Source: Pantoea allii | Lineage (GTDB): Bacteria > Pseudomonadota > Gammaproteobacteria > Enterobacterales > Enterobacteriaceae | Direction: 5' to 3' | NCBI RefSeq assembly: GCF_002307475.1 | Contig: NZ_NTMH01000030.1 | Coordinates: forward strand, 1-64,000 | DNA length: 64,000 bases | Part shown: piece after piece, positions 55,984 through 64,000 of the stretch | Layout: every line of letters begins with the position of its first letter | Position numbering within the stretch: the first letter of the stretch is position 1 | The notes under the pieces: model-generated | Told to the model about the DNA's origin: nothing | The model's input: only the letters and a program-made list of their open reading frames with translations | The model's database searches: none | Made by a program: the position numbers and the translations under genes

Positions 55984-56874
55984 TTAGTGGGCCCGTTTTT
56001 TGGCCCAGTAAGCCATAAAGTTGATCGCTTCACGATCGACGCCGCGTTCACCAATCAGGTGGCGACGTAATAACTTCACTACGGTCGACTCGGCGGCGAC
56101 CCAGCCGTAAAACTCGCTGTTGCGGGCCTGAGCGCGGTCCCACAGCAATTCGCCTTCTGCCTCTTCCTGTACGTCCTGCTGATGACCGCCATCAGGCACC
56201 TTAACCCGGGATTTTATCGCCTCGACCAGGCATTCGCCGTGTGAGGCAAAAGCGGGTTTGCGCGGCAGCCAGGTGATGTCGGCAAATGCATAAGCCTGTA
56301 AACCGACGCAATCCTCCGCATCCGGGACTTCAAAAAACGCCTGCACTCGCGGCGGATTTTTCTGCCGGGACAGTTTTTCCAGGATGCCTTTCGCCGCGGG
56401 TAACGCGGTTTCATCGGCAATCAGTAATGCGTTGCGCAGCGCGTCCGGCGGCGTCCATTCATATCCGCCGCTGTCAGATGCATAGGCCGCATTAGGCGCA
56501 ACGATCACCAGGCTGTCACCCGGCTGGGCGTTGATCGCCCAGGCTGATGCCGGGCCTTCGGTTCCGTGGCTGACAAACTCGATGGTGAGTTCCTGCTGGT
56601 CAGGATCGAGATGGCGCAGCGTATAGGTGCGCAACAGGGGACGCTGCTCTTTTGGCAGCGACAGAATGGTCTGATACCACTCACCGTTGTCAGGGAGCGT
56701 GGGCATGCTGCCATCTTCGGCAGGCAGCAAAATTTTAATTCTCTGGTCAGGCGCATCAGATTTCATCTGTGCGATGTCGGGGCCATTAAACACCAGGCTC
56801 AGCATAGAGGGAGAAAGATGACGCTTGCGTGCCAGTTTTACGTCAAACAGGCGGTAGCTATGGACTTCAGCCAT
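55984..56874 (-). CDS. ferric-siderophore reductase, SIP family
   Basis: Cytosolic NAD(P)H-dependent flavoprotein of 296 residues that releases iron from an imported ferric siderophore. FAD-binding part: VKLARKRHLSPSMLSLVF and the flavin motif RTYTLRHLDP near residue 81. SIP C-terminal NAD(P)H part: LLIADETALPAAKGILEKL near 152, and SEFYGWVAAESTVVKLLRRHLIGERGVDREAINFMAYW with the conserved C-terminal pattern. It lies 15 bp after the ShiF-like exporter gene on the same strand and so belongs to the aerobactin locus. It differs from the FhuF-type (2Fe-2S) reductases. Probably Fur-regulated with the exporter. Confidence 0.93.
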   Translation of the reverse strand: MAEVHSYRLFDVKLARKRHLSPSMLSLVFNGPDIAQMKSDAPDQRIKILLPAEDGSMPTLPDNGEWYQTILSLPKEQRPLLRTYTLRHLDPDQQELTIEFVSHGTEGPASAWAINAQPGDSLVIVAPNAAYASDSGGYEWTPPDALRNALLIADETALPAAKGILEKLSRQKNPPRVQAFFEVPDAEDCVGLQAYAFADITWLPRKPAFASHGECLVEAIKSRVKVPDGGHQQDVQEEAEGELLWDRAQARNSEFYGWVAAESTVVKLLRRHLIGERGVDREAINFMAYWAKKRAH

Positions 56875-56889
56875 CGTCGTTCCTTTTAG

Positions 56890-58101
56890 TTAATAAGCCG
56901 ATAAGGTGGAGCGGCGGCGTGCGCGCCAGATCAACGCTGACATCGCCATAAACAGCAGGGCAGCAGCGAAGGCGGCACCGATCAGCGCTGTCTCGCCATG
57001 CGACTGAGACACCAGTGGCACCAGCAGCGCGCATAATCCGTAGCCTAAGGTATGGCTGGTGGCTATCCAGCCTGCCCCCGCGCCGTCTGCCAGCTTGTCA
57101 TTTAACAGCAGCTGATAGGCTGGCGTGCCCAGTGCAGCACCAAACGAAAGCAAGGCGCAGCCGGTATAAAACAGCCAGAGCGGCGTGCTCAGCATCATCC
57201 CCAGCCCCAGAGACATCAACAGCCCTGCGCTCAGCAACAGCGCAAGCGGCGTCAGTAACTGGGGGCGTAATACCGTGAACTGCGCGCCGAGTGAGGCGAT
57301 CGCCGCCACGCTCAGAAGCCAGGCTACCTGATGGCTAATCGCGGCGGTATCACCCACAAACTGTCTTGCCAGCGCCGGGGACAGGCCCAACTGCATCAGG
57401 CTCACCGTTGCCGCCAGCAGCAGGGCGCACAGCAGATAGGGCAGACACTCGATGCGCAGCCGGGCATTGTTACGCGCCACGGCCGGTTGCGGCGCGTTAT
57501 CGCGCAAAGGCAGTAACATCATCAGCGCCAGCAACGGCGCAACCACTAACAGTACCAAGGGGGCAAGTGGATGAATCACTAACATTCCGGCGGCACACAG
57601 CGGGCCAAACAGCCTGCCACAGCTCAGGCCGGAACTGATGGTGGCCAGTGCCGTCATGCGCTTACCTTCACCGGCCCGGTGCAGCGCCCATACCTGGCAC
57701 GCCGGCACCATTGCCGACACCATCAGGCCATAAATAACCCGGGCAATAATTAGTATGCCTAATCCAATCGAGGGGCTAATGGACTGCGTGGAAAGAAGCG
57801 TACAGCCGATGCCCAGCAGCAAAAAACTGGCGCCATAACCGGCCAGCGACCACAGCACGACCGGTTTACTTCCCACGCGCGCGATCTGTTTTCCCCACCA
57901 TGGCGAAGAGGGCAAAAACAGCATTGAGCCAAGCGTTAACAGTCCTGCCCAGACCGACAGGCTCAGACTGGTCTGTGCAACCAGCATCGGGATAGCCACC
58001 AGCAAACCATTCTGGCCGATGCCCAGCAATCCGGCGCTTATCGCTAAGGGCCAGTTAGATAAGGCTTTTTGCGGCGTCGCGGTCAGTTCAAGAGATGTCA
58101 C
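56890..58101 (-). CDS. MFS exporter next to aerobactin genes, ShiF-like
   Basis: Inner-membrane transporter, 403 residues with about 12 helices: NWPLAISAGLLGIGQNGLLVAIPMLV at the start, a WWGKQIARVGSKPVVL loop in the place of MFS motif A, and RVIYGLMVSAMVPACQVWAL. In Shigella and pathogenic E. coli a similar MFS gene, shiF, stands divergent from iucA; the protein is thought to export aerobactin. Here the position is the same. The SIP reductase gene follows in the same operon. A Fur box lies between this gene and iucA. Confidence 0.85.
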   Translation of the reverse strand: MTSLELTATPQKALSNWPLAISAGLLGIGQNGLLVAIPMLVAQTSLSLSVWAGLLTLGSMLFLPSSPWWGKQIARVGSKPVVLWSLAGYGASFLLLGIGCTLLSTQSISPSIGLGILIIARVIYGLMVSAMVPACQVWALHRAGEGKRMTALATISSGLSCGRLFGPLCAAGMLVIHPLAPLVLLVVAPLLALMMLLPLRDNAPQPAVARNNARLRIECLPYLLCALLLAATVSLMQLGLSPALARQFVGDTAAISHQVAWLLSVAAIASLGAQFTVLRPQLLTPLALLLSAGLLMSLGLGMMLSTPLWLFYTGCALLSFGAALGTPAYQLLLNDKLADGAGAGWIATSHTLGYGLCALLVPLVSQSHGETALIGAAFAAALLFMAMSALIWRARRRSTLSAY

Positions 58102-58172
58102 GATGTTGCTAACCCGTATCTTTGTTGTATGTATTTGTAAAATTTATTCCGCCAATTCTAACAATTGTCGTT

Positions 58173-58191
58173 GATAATGAGAACTGTTATC
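58173..58191. promoter_or_regulatory. Fur box between the exporter and iucA
   Basis: The 19-bp site begins GATAATGAGAA and ends TTATC; it matches the Fur consensus GATAATGATAATCATTATC at 15 of 19 positions. It lies in the divergent region. A second partial site, GATAATGAT at 58230-58238, overlaps the iucA start codon. Iron repression of both operons is inferred. Confidence 0.75.
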
Positions 58192-58233
58192 GGCAGAATT
58201 CGCATTATCATAACGCCTGGAAATTGTTTGATA

Positions 58234-59958
58234 ATGATTCAATCAACACACGAGGGAGCCTGGGATGTGGCAGCACAGTGCTTCCTGAATTCCCTGATCC
58301 GTGAAACCAAGGACTGGCAACTCAGCCAGGGTGAACCCGTAGAATTAGTGATTCCGTTGGACGATGAGAAGGCCCTACACTTTAAGGTGGCTTACTTTTC
58401 TCCCACCCAGCACCACCGTTTTGCTTTCCCGGCCCGACTGGTCACGCATCGCGACAGCCAGCCAGTGGCGTTCGCGACCGTTGCCAGACTGATTGTCGAT
58501 AAGCTGCAAAACCAGCAGCAGCTGCCCGCCGCTGGCTGTGAGGCGTTTTACCAGCGTGTTATGGAAAGTCACGCCCATACCGGTGAGGCAATCGCTGCCC
58601 GTCATGACTGGAACGGCCTGCGTGAGCAAGCCCTGAACTTTGCCGGGGCCGAGCAGGCACTGCTGGTCGGGCACGCCTTCCATCCGGCACCGAAATCACA
58701 CGAACCCTTTACGCAACCGCAGGCCGAACGCTACCTGCCTGATTTTGCGCCACATTTCCCGTTACGCTGGTTCGCGGTGGATAAAGACCACCTGGCGGGC
58801 GACAGTCTGCAGCTGACTTTACAGCAGCGCCTGACGCGCTTCGCGGCTGAAAACGCGCCGCAGTTATTGCATGCGCTGACCGATCGGCAGTGGCTGTTCC
58901 CGCTCCATCCCTGGCAGGCGGACTATCTGCTCCAGCAGACCTGGTGTCAGCAACTGGTGGAGAAAGGCCTGGTGACTGACCTGGGGGAAGCCGGTGCGCC
59001 CTGGCTGCCCACCACGTCATCGCGTTCGCTGTACTGTGCGACCAGCCGGGACATGATCAAGTTTTCCCTGAGCGTGCGGCTGACTAACTCCGTCCGCACC
59101 CTGTCGGTGAAAGAGGTTAAACGCGGCATGCGCCTGGCGCGGCTGGCGCAGACCGAACGCTGGCAGGACATGCAGGCGCGTTTCCCGACGTTTCGTGTCA
59201 TGCAGGAAGATGGTTGGGCCGGACTGCGCGATGCGCAGGGCAGGATCATGGAAGAGAGCCTGTTCGCGCTGCGTGAAAACCTGATTGTCGACAGGCCGCA
59301 GAGCCAGACCAACGTGCTGGTTTCCCTGACGCAGTCCGCGCCGGACGGCGGCGACTCACTGCTGTCTGCGGCGGTGAAACGCCTGAGCCAGCGTCTGAAC
59401 ATCAGCGAAAAACAGGCCGCCCATGCCTGGGTCGACGCCTACTGTCAGCAGGTGCTGAAACCGCTGTTCACTGCGGAAGCTGATTACGGTCTGGTGCTGT
59501 TAGCCCATCAGCAAAATATCCTGGTGGAGATGGCGCAGGATCTGCCGGTTGGCCTGATCTATCGCGACTGTCAGGGCAGCGCCTTTATGCCACATGCCGC
59601 AGGCTGGCTGGACGTGATTGGCGAAGCCCAGGCGGAAAACGTCTTTAGCCGCGAACAGCTGCTGCGCTATTTCCCCTACTACCTGTTAGTGAACTCCACC
59701 TTTGCCGTGACGGCAGCACTGAGTGCGGCTGGCATGGACAGTGAAACGCACCTGATGGCACGGGTACGTGACGCGTTAAGCGCGCTACGAAACGAGGTGA
59801 TGCACACGGACTGCCTTGACTACGTGCTGACAAGCCCGCACTGGAACGTCAAAGGCAATTTCTTCTGCTACCTGCACGATCACAATGAAAACACCATCGT
59901 CGATCCCTCGGTGATCTACTTTGACTTCATCAACCCACTGCTGTCTCAGGAGCGCTAA
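58234..59958 (+). CDS. iucA: aerobactin synthetase IucA
   Basis: NIS (NRPS-independent siderophore) synthetase that joins citrate to N6-acetyl-N6-hydroxylysine, the first condensation in aerobactin assembly. From the ATG at 58234 it has 574 residues, equal to E. coli IucA; a longer frame from 58165 crosses the Fur box and adds 23 unrelated residues. No good ribosome site stands before ATG 58234, though GAGGGAG precedes a GTG 32 bases downstream, so the start deserves a check. Family motifs: VAYFSPTQHHRFAFPARL, GHAFHPAPKSH, LPTTSSRSLYCATSRDMIKFSLSVRLTNSVRTL (ATP and citrate binding), AHQQNILVEM. It ends directly before iucB. Confidence 0.96.
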   Translation: MIQSTHEGAWDVAAQCFLNSLIRETKDWQLSQGEPVELVIPLDDEKALHFKVAYFSPTQHHRFAFPARLVTHRDSQPVAFATVARLIVDKLQNQQQLPAAGCEAFYQRVMESHAHTGEAIAARHDWNGLREQALNFAGAEQALLVGHAFHPAPKSHEPFTQPQAERYLPDFAPHFPLRWFAVDKDHLAGDSLQLTLQQRLTRFAAENAPQLLHALTDRQWLFPLHPWQADYLLQQTWCQQLVEKGLVTDLGEAGAPWLPTTSSRSLYCATSRDMIKFSLSVRLTNSVRTLSVKEVKRGMRLARLAQTERWQDMQARFPTFRVMQEDGWAGLRDAQGRIMEESLFALRENLIVDRPQSQTNVLVSLTQSAPDGGDSLLSAAVKRLSQRLNISEKQAAHAWVDAYCQQVLKPLFTAEADYGLVLLAHQQNILVEMAQDLPVGLIYRDCQGSAFMPHAAGWLDVIGEAQAENVFSREQLLRYFPYYLLVNSTFAVTAALSAAGMDSETHLMARVRDALSALRNEVMHTDCLDYVLTSPHWNVKGNFFCYLHDHNENTIVDPSVIYFDFINPLLSQER

Positions 59959-60906
59959 ATGTCTCAGGCAAAGATTGTTCATAGTGGCCACGGCCTGCGC
60001 TGCGAAAAGTCAGGCAACACGCTGAATCTCGGCTGGGGACAGGACAACAGTGCGGTGCTGCATTTTTCCGGTCCGCTTGCCGAAGGCTGGCTGCGTGACG
60101 CGCTGGACCAGATGTTTATCGCGGCCCCGCAGCTTTCCGCCGTTGTGCTGCCCTACGCAGAATGGCGCGAAGAGCCACAGGCGCTGGCGCTGTTTGACGC
60201 ACTAAAGAGCGATATCGTGCATCGCGATATGTTCTGGCAACTGCCGCTGTGGCTGTCTGCCCCGCGTCAGCAGGCCTCCGGCGAGATGACGTTTGATGCC
60301 GAGCGTGAGATCTGTTTTCCCCAGCGCCCGCCGCGCCCCAACGGCGAAGTTTATCGCCGTTACGATCCGCGCGTGCGCCGTACGCTGAGTTTTCGCGTAG
60401 CCGATCCTGCCCGGGACGCAGAGGCGTTCACCCGCTGGATGAACGATCCGCGCGTAGATTATTTCTGGGAGCTGAGCGGATCGCTGGCGGTGCAGACCGC
60501 CTACCTTGAACGCCAGCTGACCAGCAGTTATGCCTTTCCGCTGATTGGCTGCTTTGATGATGAGCCTTTTAGCTACTTTGAAATCTACTGGGCGGCAGAA
60601 GACCGCATCGGACGGCACTACAGCTGGCAGCCGTACGATCGCGGTTTGCATCTGCTGGTGGGTGAGCCGCAGTGGCGCGGGCCGCACTTTGTGCAGAGTT
60701 GGCTGCGCGGCATCAGTCACTATCTGCTGCTGGACAACCCACAAACCCAGCGCCTGGTGCTGGAACCCCGGGCCGATAATCAGCGCCTGTTCCGCCATCT
60801 GGCACCGGCGGGCTACAGCACCGTGAAAGAGTTTGATTTTCCGCACAAGCGCTCCCGGCTGGTCATGACCCAGCGCGCGCGTTTCTTCGGCGAGGTGGGC
60901 CTGTGA
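59959..60906 (+). CDS. iucB: N6-hydroxylysine acetyltransferase IucB
   Basis: Acetyl-CoA-dependent GNAT enzyme, 315 residues, that acetylates N6-hydroxylysine. N-terminal half of about 135 residues, then the GNAT domain with LSFRVADPARDAEAFTRWMNDPRVDYFWEL, the conserved GRHYSWQPYDRGLHLLVGEPQWRGPHFVQSWLRGISHYLLL and VLEPRADNQRLFRHLAPAGY. The ATG follows the iucA stop without a gap, and the stop overlaps the start of iucC (TGATG), so translation is coupled. Confidence 0.97.
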   Translation: MSQAKIVHSGHGLRCEKSGNTLNLGWGQDNSAVLHFSGPLAEGWLRDALDQMFIAAPQLSAVVLPYAEWREEPQALALFDALKSDIVHRDMFWQLPLWLSAPRQQASGEMTFDAEREICFPQRPPRPNGEVYRRYDPRVRRTLSFRVADPARDAEAFTRWMNDPRVDYFWELSGSLAVQTAYLERQLTSSYAFPLIGCFDDEPFSYFEIYWAAEDRIGRHYSWQPYDRGLHLLVGEPQWRGPHFVQSWLRGISHYLLLDNPQTQRLVLEPRADNQRLFRHLAPAGYSTVKEFDFPHKRSRLVMTQRARFFGEVGL

Positions 60907-62639
60907 TGAATCTGCACGCATGGGACGCCGTTAACCGTCAACTGGTCGCGAAAATGCTGGCTGAGCTGGAGTACGAGCAGGTCTTTCAGGCGCAGCCTCA
61001 GGGCGAGAACCGTTACTGCATCAGCCTGCCGGGAGCCGAGTGGCACTTCACCGCCGAACGGGGCATCTGGGGCTGGTTATGGATCGATGCGCAGAGCCTG
61101 CGCTGTGCGGAGGAGCCGATACTGGCTCAGACGCTGCTGTATCAGCTGAAGCCGGTGCTGTCGATGAGCGATGCAACGGTGGCGGAACATATGCAGGATC
61201 TCTATGCCACGTTGCGCGGCGATCTTCAGCTTATGCAGGCACGTCAGGGCCTGGATGCGAACGCGCTCATTGATATGGATGCCGACCGCCTGCAGTGCCT
61301 GCTAAGCGGTCATCCTAAGTTTGCCTTCAATAAAGGCCGTCGGGGATGGGGACAAGAGGCGCTGGAGCGCTATGCACCCGAATACCTGAATACCTTCCGC
61401 CTGCACTGGCTGGCAGTGAAGCGTGACCATATGGTCTGGCGCTGCGACAGCGCGCTGGATCTCCAGCAGTTGCTACATGCCGCGATGGACAGCGGTGAAT
61501 ATGCGCGTTTCACTCAGGCCTGGCAGGACCAGGGGCTGGACGACAGCTGGCTGCCGTTACCGGTTCATCCCTGGCAGTGGCAGCAAAAAATTGCCCTCGA
61601 TTTTGTGGCGGATCTGGCGACAGGCAAGATGGTCTCGCTGGGAGAATTTGGCGATCGCTGGCTGGCGCAGCAGTCACTGCGCACGCTGACCAACGCCAGT
61701 CGTCAGGGCGGGCTGGATATTAAACTGCCGCTCACCATTTACAACACCTCCTGCTATCGCGGTATTCCGGGCAAATACATCGCCGCAGGCCCGCTGGCAT
61801 CCCGCTGGCTACAAAACGTCTTTGCCACGGACACGACGCTGCAGCAAAGCGGGGCGGTGATCCTGGGTGAACCTGCCGCCGGTTATGTTTCCCATCAGGC
61901 TTACGGCGCGTTGGCCGAAGCCCCGTATCGCTACCAGGAAATGCTGGGCGTGATCTGGCGCGAAAACCCCTCACGCTGGCTGCACCCGGACGAAACGCCA
62001 ATCCTGATGGCAACGCTGATGGAGTGCGATGAGAACCATCAGCCGCTTATCGGGGCTTACATCGCCCGCTCTGGCCTGAGCGCAGAAGCCTGGTTACGTC
62101 AGATGTTTCGCGTGTCTGTGGTGCCGCTCTATCACCTGTTGTGCCGTTATGGCGTAGCGCTGATCGCGCACGGGCAAAATATTACGCTGGCGATGAAGGA
62201 CGGTGTGCCTCAGCGCGTGTTGCTGAAAGATTTTCAGGGCGATATGCGGCTGGTGAAGGACGATTTTCCAGAGATGGATTCTCTGCCTCAGGACGTCCGC
62301 GATGTGACGGCACGCCTGAGCGCTGACTATTTGATTCATGACTTGCAGACCGGCCATTTTGTCACGGTCCTGCGGTTTATTTCGCCGTTAATGGCGCGCC
62401 TTGGCGTACCAGAACGACGCTTTTACCAACTGCTTGCCGCAGTGTTGAGCGACTATATGCAGGACCATCCGCAACTGTCGGCGCGTTTTGCGCTTTTCTC
62501 ACTCTTCAAGCCACAAATCATTCGTGTAGTGCTGAATCCGGTAAAACTCACCTGGCCCGATCAGGACGGCGGAAGCCGTATGTTGCCCAATTACCTGGAA
62601 AATCTGCAAAACCCGCTGTGGCTGGTCACCAAGGACTGA
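60906..62639 (+). CDS. iucC: aerobactin synthetase IucC
   Basis: Second NIS synthetase; adds the second acetyl-hydroxylysine to complete aerobactin. 577 residues from ATG 60906 (a GTG one codon earlier is also open). Motifs: HDDAL-equivalent region GHPKFAFNKGRRGWG, HPWQWQQKI, LRTLTNASRQGGLDIKLPLTIYNTSCYRGIPG for ATP/citrate binding, GVALIAHGQNITLAMKDGVPQRVLLKDFQGDMRLV. Very close to E. coli IucC along its length. Two bases separate its stop from iucD. Confidence 0.97.
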   Translation: MNLHAWDAVNRQLVAKMLAELEYEQVFQAQPQGENRYCISLPGAEWHFTAERGIWGWLWIDAQSLRCAEEPILAQTLLYQLKPVLSMSDATVAEHMQDLYATLRGDLQLMQARQGLDANALIDMDADRLQCLLSGHPKFAFNKGRRGWGQEALERYAPEYLNTFRLHWLAVKRDHMVWRCDSALDLQQLLHAAMDSGEYARFTQAWQDQGLDDSWLPLPVHPWQWQQKIALDFVADLATGKMVSLGEFGDRWLAQQSLRTLTNASRQGGLDIKLPLTIYNTSCYRGIPGKYIAAGPLASRWLQNVFATDTTLQQSGAVILGEPAAGYVSHQAYGALAEAPYRYQEMLGVIWRENPSRWLHPDETPILMATLMECDENHQPLIGAYIARSGLSAEAWLRQMFRVSVVPLYHLLCRYGVALIAHGQNITLAMKDGVPQRVLLKDFQGDMRLVKDDFPEMDSLPQDVRDVTARLSADYLIHDLQTGHFVTVLRFISPLMARLGVPERRFYQLLAAVLSDYMQDHPQLSARFALFSLFKPQIIRVVLNPVKLTWPDQDGGSRMLPNYLENLQNPLWLVTKD

Positions 62640-62642
62640 ATC

Positions 62643-63977
62643 ATGACAAACACTGTTGATTTTATTGGCGTTGGCATTGGCCCGTTCAACCTGAGTATCG
62701 CGGCGCTGGCTCACGAGGCACAAGGGTTCACCAGCCAGTTTTTAGACAGTCGCCCCGATTTTGCCTGGCATCCCGGCATGCTGGTCCCGGACTGCCATAT
62801 GCAGACCTCGTTCTTAAAAGATCTGGTGTCGGCGGTCGCGCCCACCAGCCCGTTCAGCTTTGTGAACTACCTGGTCAAGCGTAAAAAGTTTTACCGCTTT
62901 ATGACCACCGAATTGCGCACCGTTTCAAGGGATGAGTTTTCCGACTATCTGCGCTGGGCCGCCGAAGGCATGGATAATCTGCGCTTTAATCAGACGGTAG
63001 AACGCATCGATTTTGACGACGCGAATAAACGTTTTGTGATTCACAGCAACGGCGGCGAAAGCTATGCCCGCAACATCTGCCTGGGCATTGGCAAGCAGCC
63101 CTACCTGCCGCCCTGCGTGAACCGCATCAGCGCCACCTGCTTCCATGCCAGCGAAATGAGCCTGCGCAAGCCCGACCTGCGCGGCAAGCGTGTGGCGGTG
63201 ATCGGCGGCGGTCAGAGCGGTGCCGATCTGTTCCTCAACGCCTTCCGGGGCGAGTGGGGCGAACCGGCTGAGGTCAGCTGGGTATCACGCCGCAACAATT
63301 TCAATGCTCTGGATGAAGCCGCTTTCGCCAACGAATACTTCACCCCAGAGTACGTTTCCAGCTTTGTCGGCCTGAACGAGCCTGCCCGGCAGAAAATGCT
63401 GGCTGAACAAAAGATGACCTCGGATGGCATTACGGCTGAGTCTCTGCTGACGATTTATCGCGAGCTGTATCACCGCTTTGAAGTGCAGCGACTGCCGCGC
63501 AATGCCCATTTGCTGCCGAGCCGTTCGGTGATTGAACTCAACAGCCATCATCAGGGCTGGCAGCTTCAGTTACAGCATCAGCTCGACCAGGGTTACGACC
63601 TGATCGACTGTGATGTCGTGATTTTTGCCACCGGCTATCGCCCGGCGCTGCCGGAACTGCTCTCTCCGCTGATGAGTCGCCTGACCATGAAAGACGAGTG
63701 CACGTTCAGCGTGCGTGAGGACTTCACGCTTGAGTGGAACGGGCCAAAAGACAATAACATCTTTGCGGTGAACGCCAGTATGCAGACTCACGGTATTGCT
63801 GAACCGCAGCTCAGCCTGATGGCCTGGCGATCCGCCCGTATTCTGAATCGCGCACTGGGGCGTGATTTGTTCGATCTCAGCACGCCGCCCGCTCTGATCC
63901 AGTGGCGCAGCGTCAGCCGGGAAAAACCGCAGCATGGCGCTGCTTCCACCAAAAACTATACCGAGTCCTTGGGGTAA
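62643..63977 (+). CDS. iucD: L-lysine N6-monooxygenase IucD
   Basis: FAD- and NADPH-dependent hydroxylase, 444 residues, the first committed step of aerobactin synthesis. FAD motif FIGVGIGPFNLSIAALAHEA at residues 6-25, NADPH motif VAVIGGGQSGADLFLNAF near residue 185, and the C-terminal FAD/ATGY motif VIFATGYRPALPELL. The substrate-pocket segments PDFAWHPGMLVPDCHMQTSFLKDLV and SFVNYLVKRKKFYRF are typical of ornithine/lysine hydroxylases. The last 23 bases of the window include CAGGAA, likely the ribosome site of a following gene, expected to be the receptor iutA. Confidence 0.97.
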   Translation: MTNTVDFIGVGIGPFNLSIAALAHEAQGFTSQFLDSRPDFAWHPGMLVPDCHMQTSFLKDLVSAVAPTSPFSFVNYLVKRKKFYRFMTTELRTVSRDEFSDYLRWAAEGMDNLRFNQTVERIDFDDANKRFVIHSNGGESYARNICLGIGKQPYLPPCVNRISATCFHASEMSLRKPDLRGKRVAVIGGGQSGADLFLNAFRGEWGEPAEVSWVSRRNNFNALDEAAFANEYFTPEYVSSFVGLNEPARQKMLAEQKMTSDGITAESLLTIYRELYHRFEVQRLPRNAHLLPSRSVIELNSHHQGWQLQLQHQLDQGYDLIDCDVVIFATGYRPALPELLSPLMSRLTMKDECTFSVREDFTLEWNGPKDNNIFAVNASMQTHGIAEPQLSLMAWRSARILNRALGRDLFDLSTPPALIQWRSVSREKPQHGAASTKNYTESLG

Positions 63978-64000
63978 GTCTTAACCTCGCACGCAGGAAC

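Noticed and set aside
58165-58233. Longer start for iucA
   Set aside because: Would begin inside the Fur box; the ATG at 58234 gives the exact E. coli IucA length.

Overview
The window reads as DNA of a gamma-proteobacterium of the order Enterobacterales, most likely a Pantoea/Erwinia-type or Enterobacter-type environmental or plant-associated bacterium. LacY, IucA-D, ScrKYABR, SbmA, DsbG, Tsx, YghU and DmlA/DmlR all look like enteric proteins, and promoter architecture such as lac and Fur sites is enteric. I see no rRNA, tRNA, ribosomal protein, insertion sequence, phage gene or CRISPR array. Almost everything is accessory: sugar use, direct glucose oxidation, chemotaxis, detoxification and iron capture. 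That would fit a genome island or a large plasmid, but the sequence does not settle which.

Layout. 1-3063: the end of an MFS exporter, a small DUF1471 periplasmic protein and the peptide transporter SbmA. 3225-7211: a three-gene gluconate 2-dehydrogenase operon behind a perfect 24-bp palindrome with a GntR-type core. 7215-10599: an MFS transporter and a chemoreceptor with a sigma-28 promoter. 11102-12696: a VOC-family protein and the nucleoside channel Tsx with CRP/CytR-type sites. 12760-15369: a two-component system divergent from a MarA/SoxS-type activator, sharing a promoter region full of TTAGCGC inverted repeats. 15556-20220: a LysR regulator, an MdtG-like exporter and PQQ glucose dehydrogenase Gcd. 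Gcd makes gluconate in the periplasm, and the gluconate dehydrogenase can carry it on to 2-ketogluconate. 20487-21092: a degenerate EAL-domain protein of the YdiV type.

21657-31785 is a carbohydrate import and catabolism locus made of alternating operons: Gfo/Idh/MocA dehydrogenase, BadF-type sugar kinase, ROK repressor, MalK-like ATPase, a GNAT acetyltransferase that resembles the C-terminal domain of O-GlcNAcase, a binding protein, two permeases and a GH28 glycosidase. I know of no characterised pathway with this composition. 31787-33925 is dmlA/dmlR (D-malate). 33965-36865 holds a second sigma-28-driven chemoreceptor with a six-helix membrane sensor, then DUF1330 and YghU.

37047-48572 is the sucrose regulon scrK...scrYAB-scrR, split by an inserted lacZY operon. 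The lac promoter, CRP site and operators O1 and O2 closely follow those of E. coli, but lacI is absent. 48579-54103 is a sulfide and sulfane-sulfur detoxification locus: tauE, blh (phosphatase-like plus persulfide-dioxygenase-like), two YeeE/YedE halves and dsbG in one operon, divergent from sqr, with dsrE. No BigR-type repressor is visible. 54293-55795 is phenolic acid decarboxylase with its LysR regulator. 55984-63977 is the aerobactin locus: ferric-siderophore reductase (SIP) and ShiF-like exporter divergent from iucABCD across a Fur box; iutA presumably follows beyond the window end.
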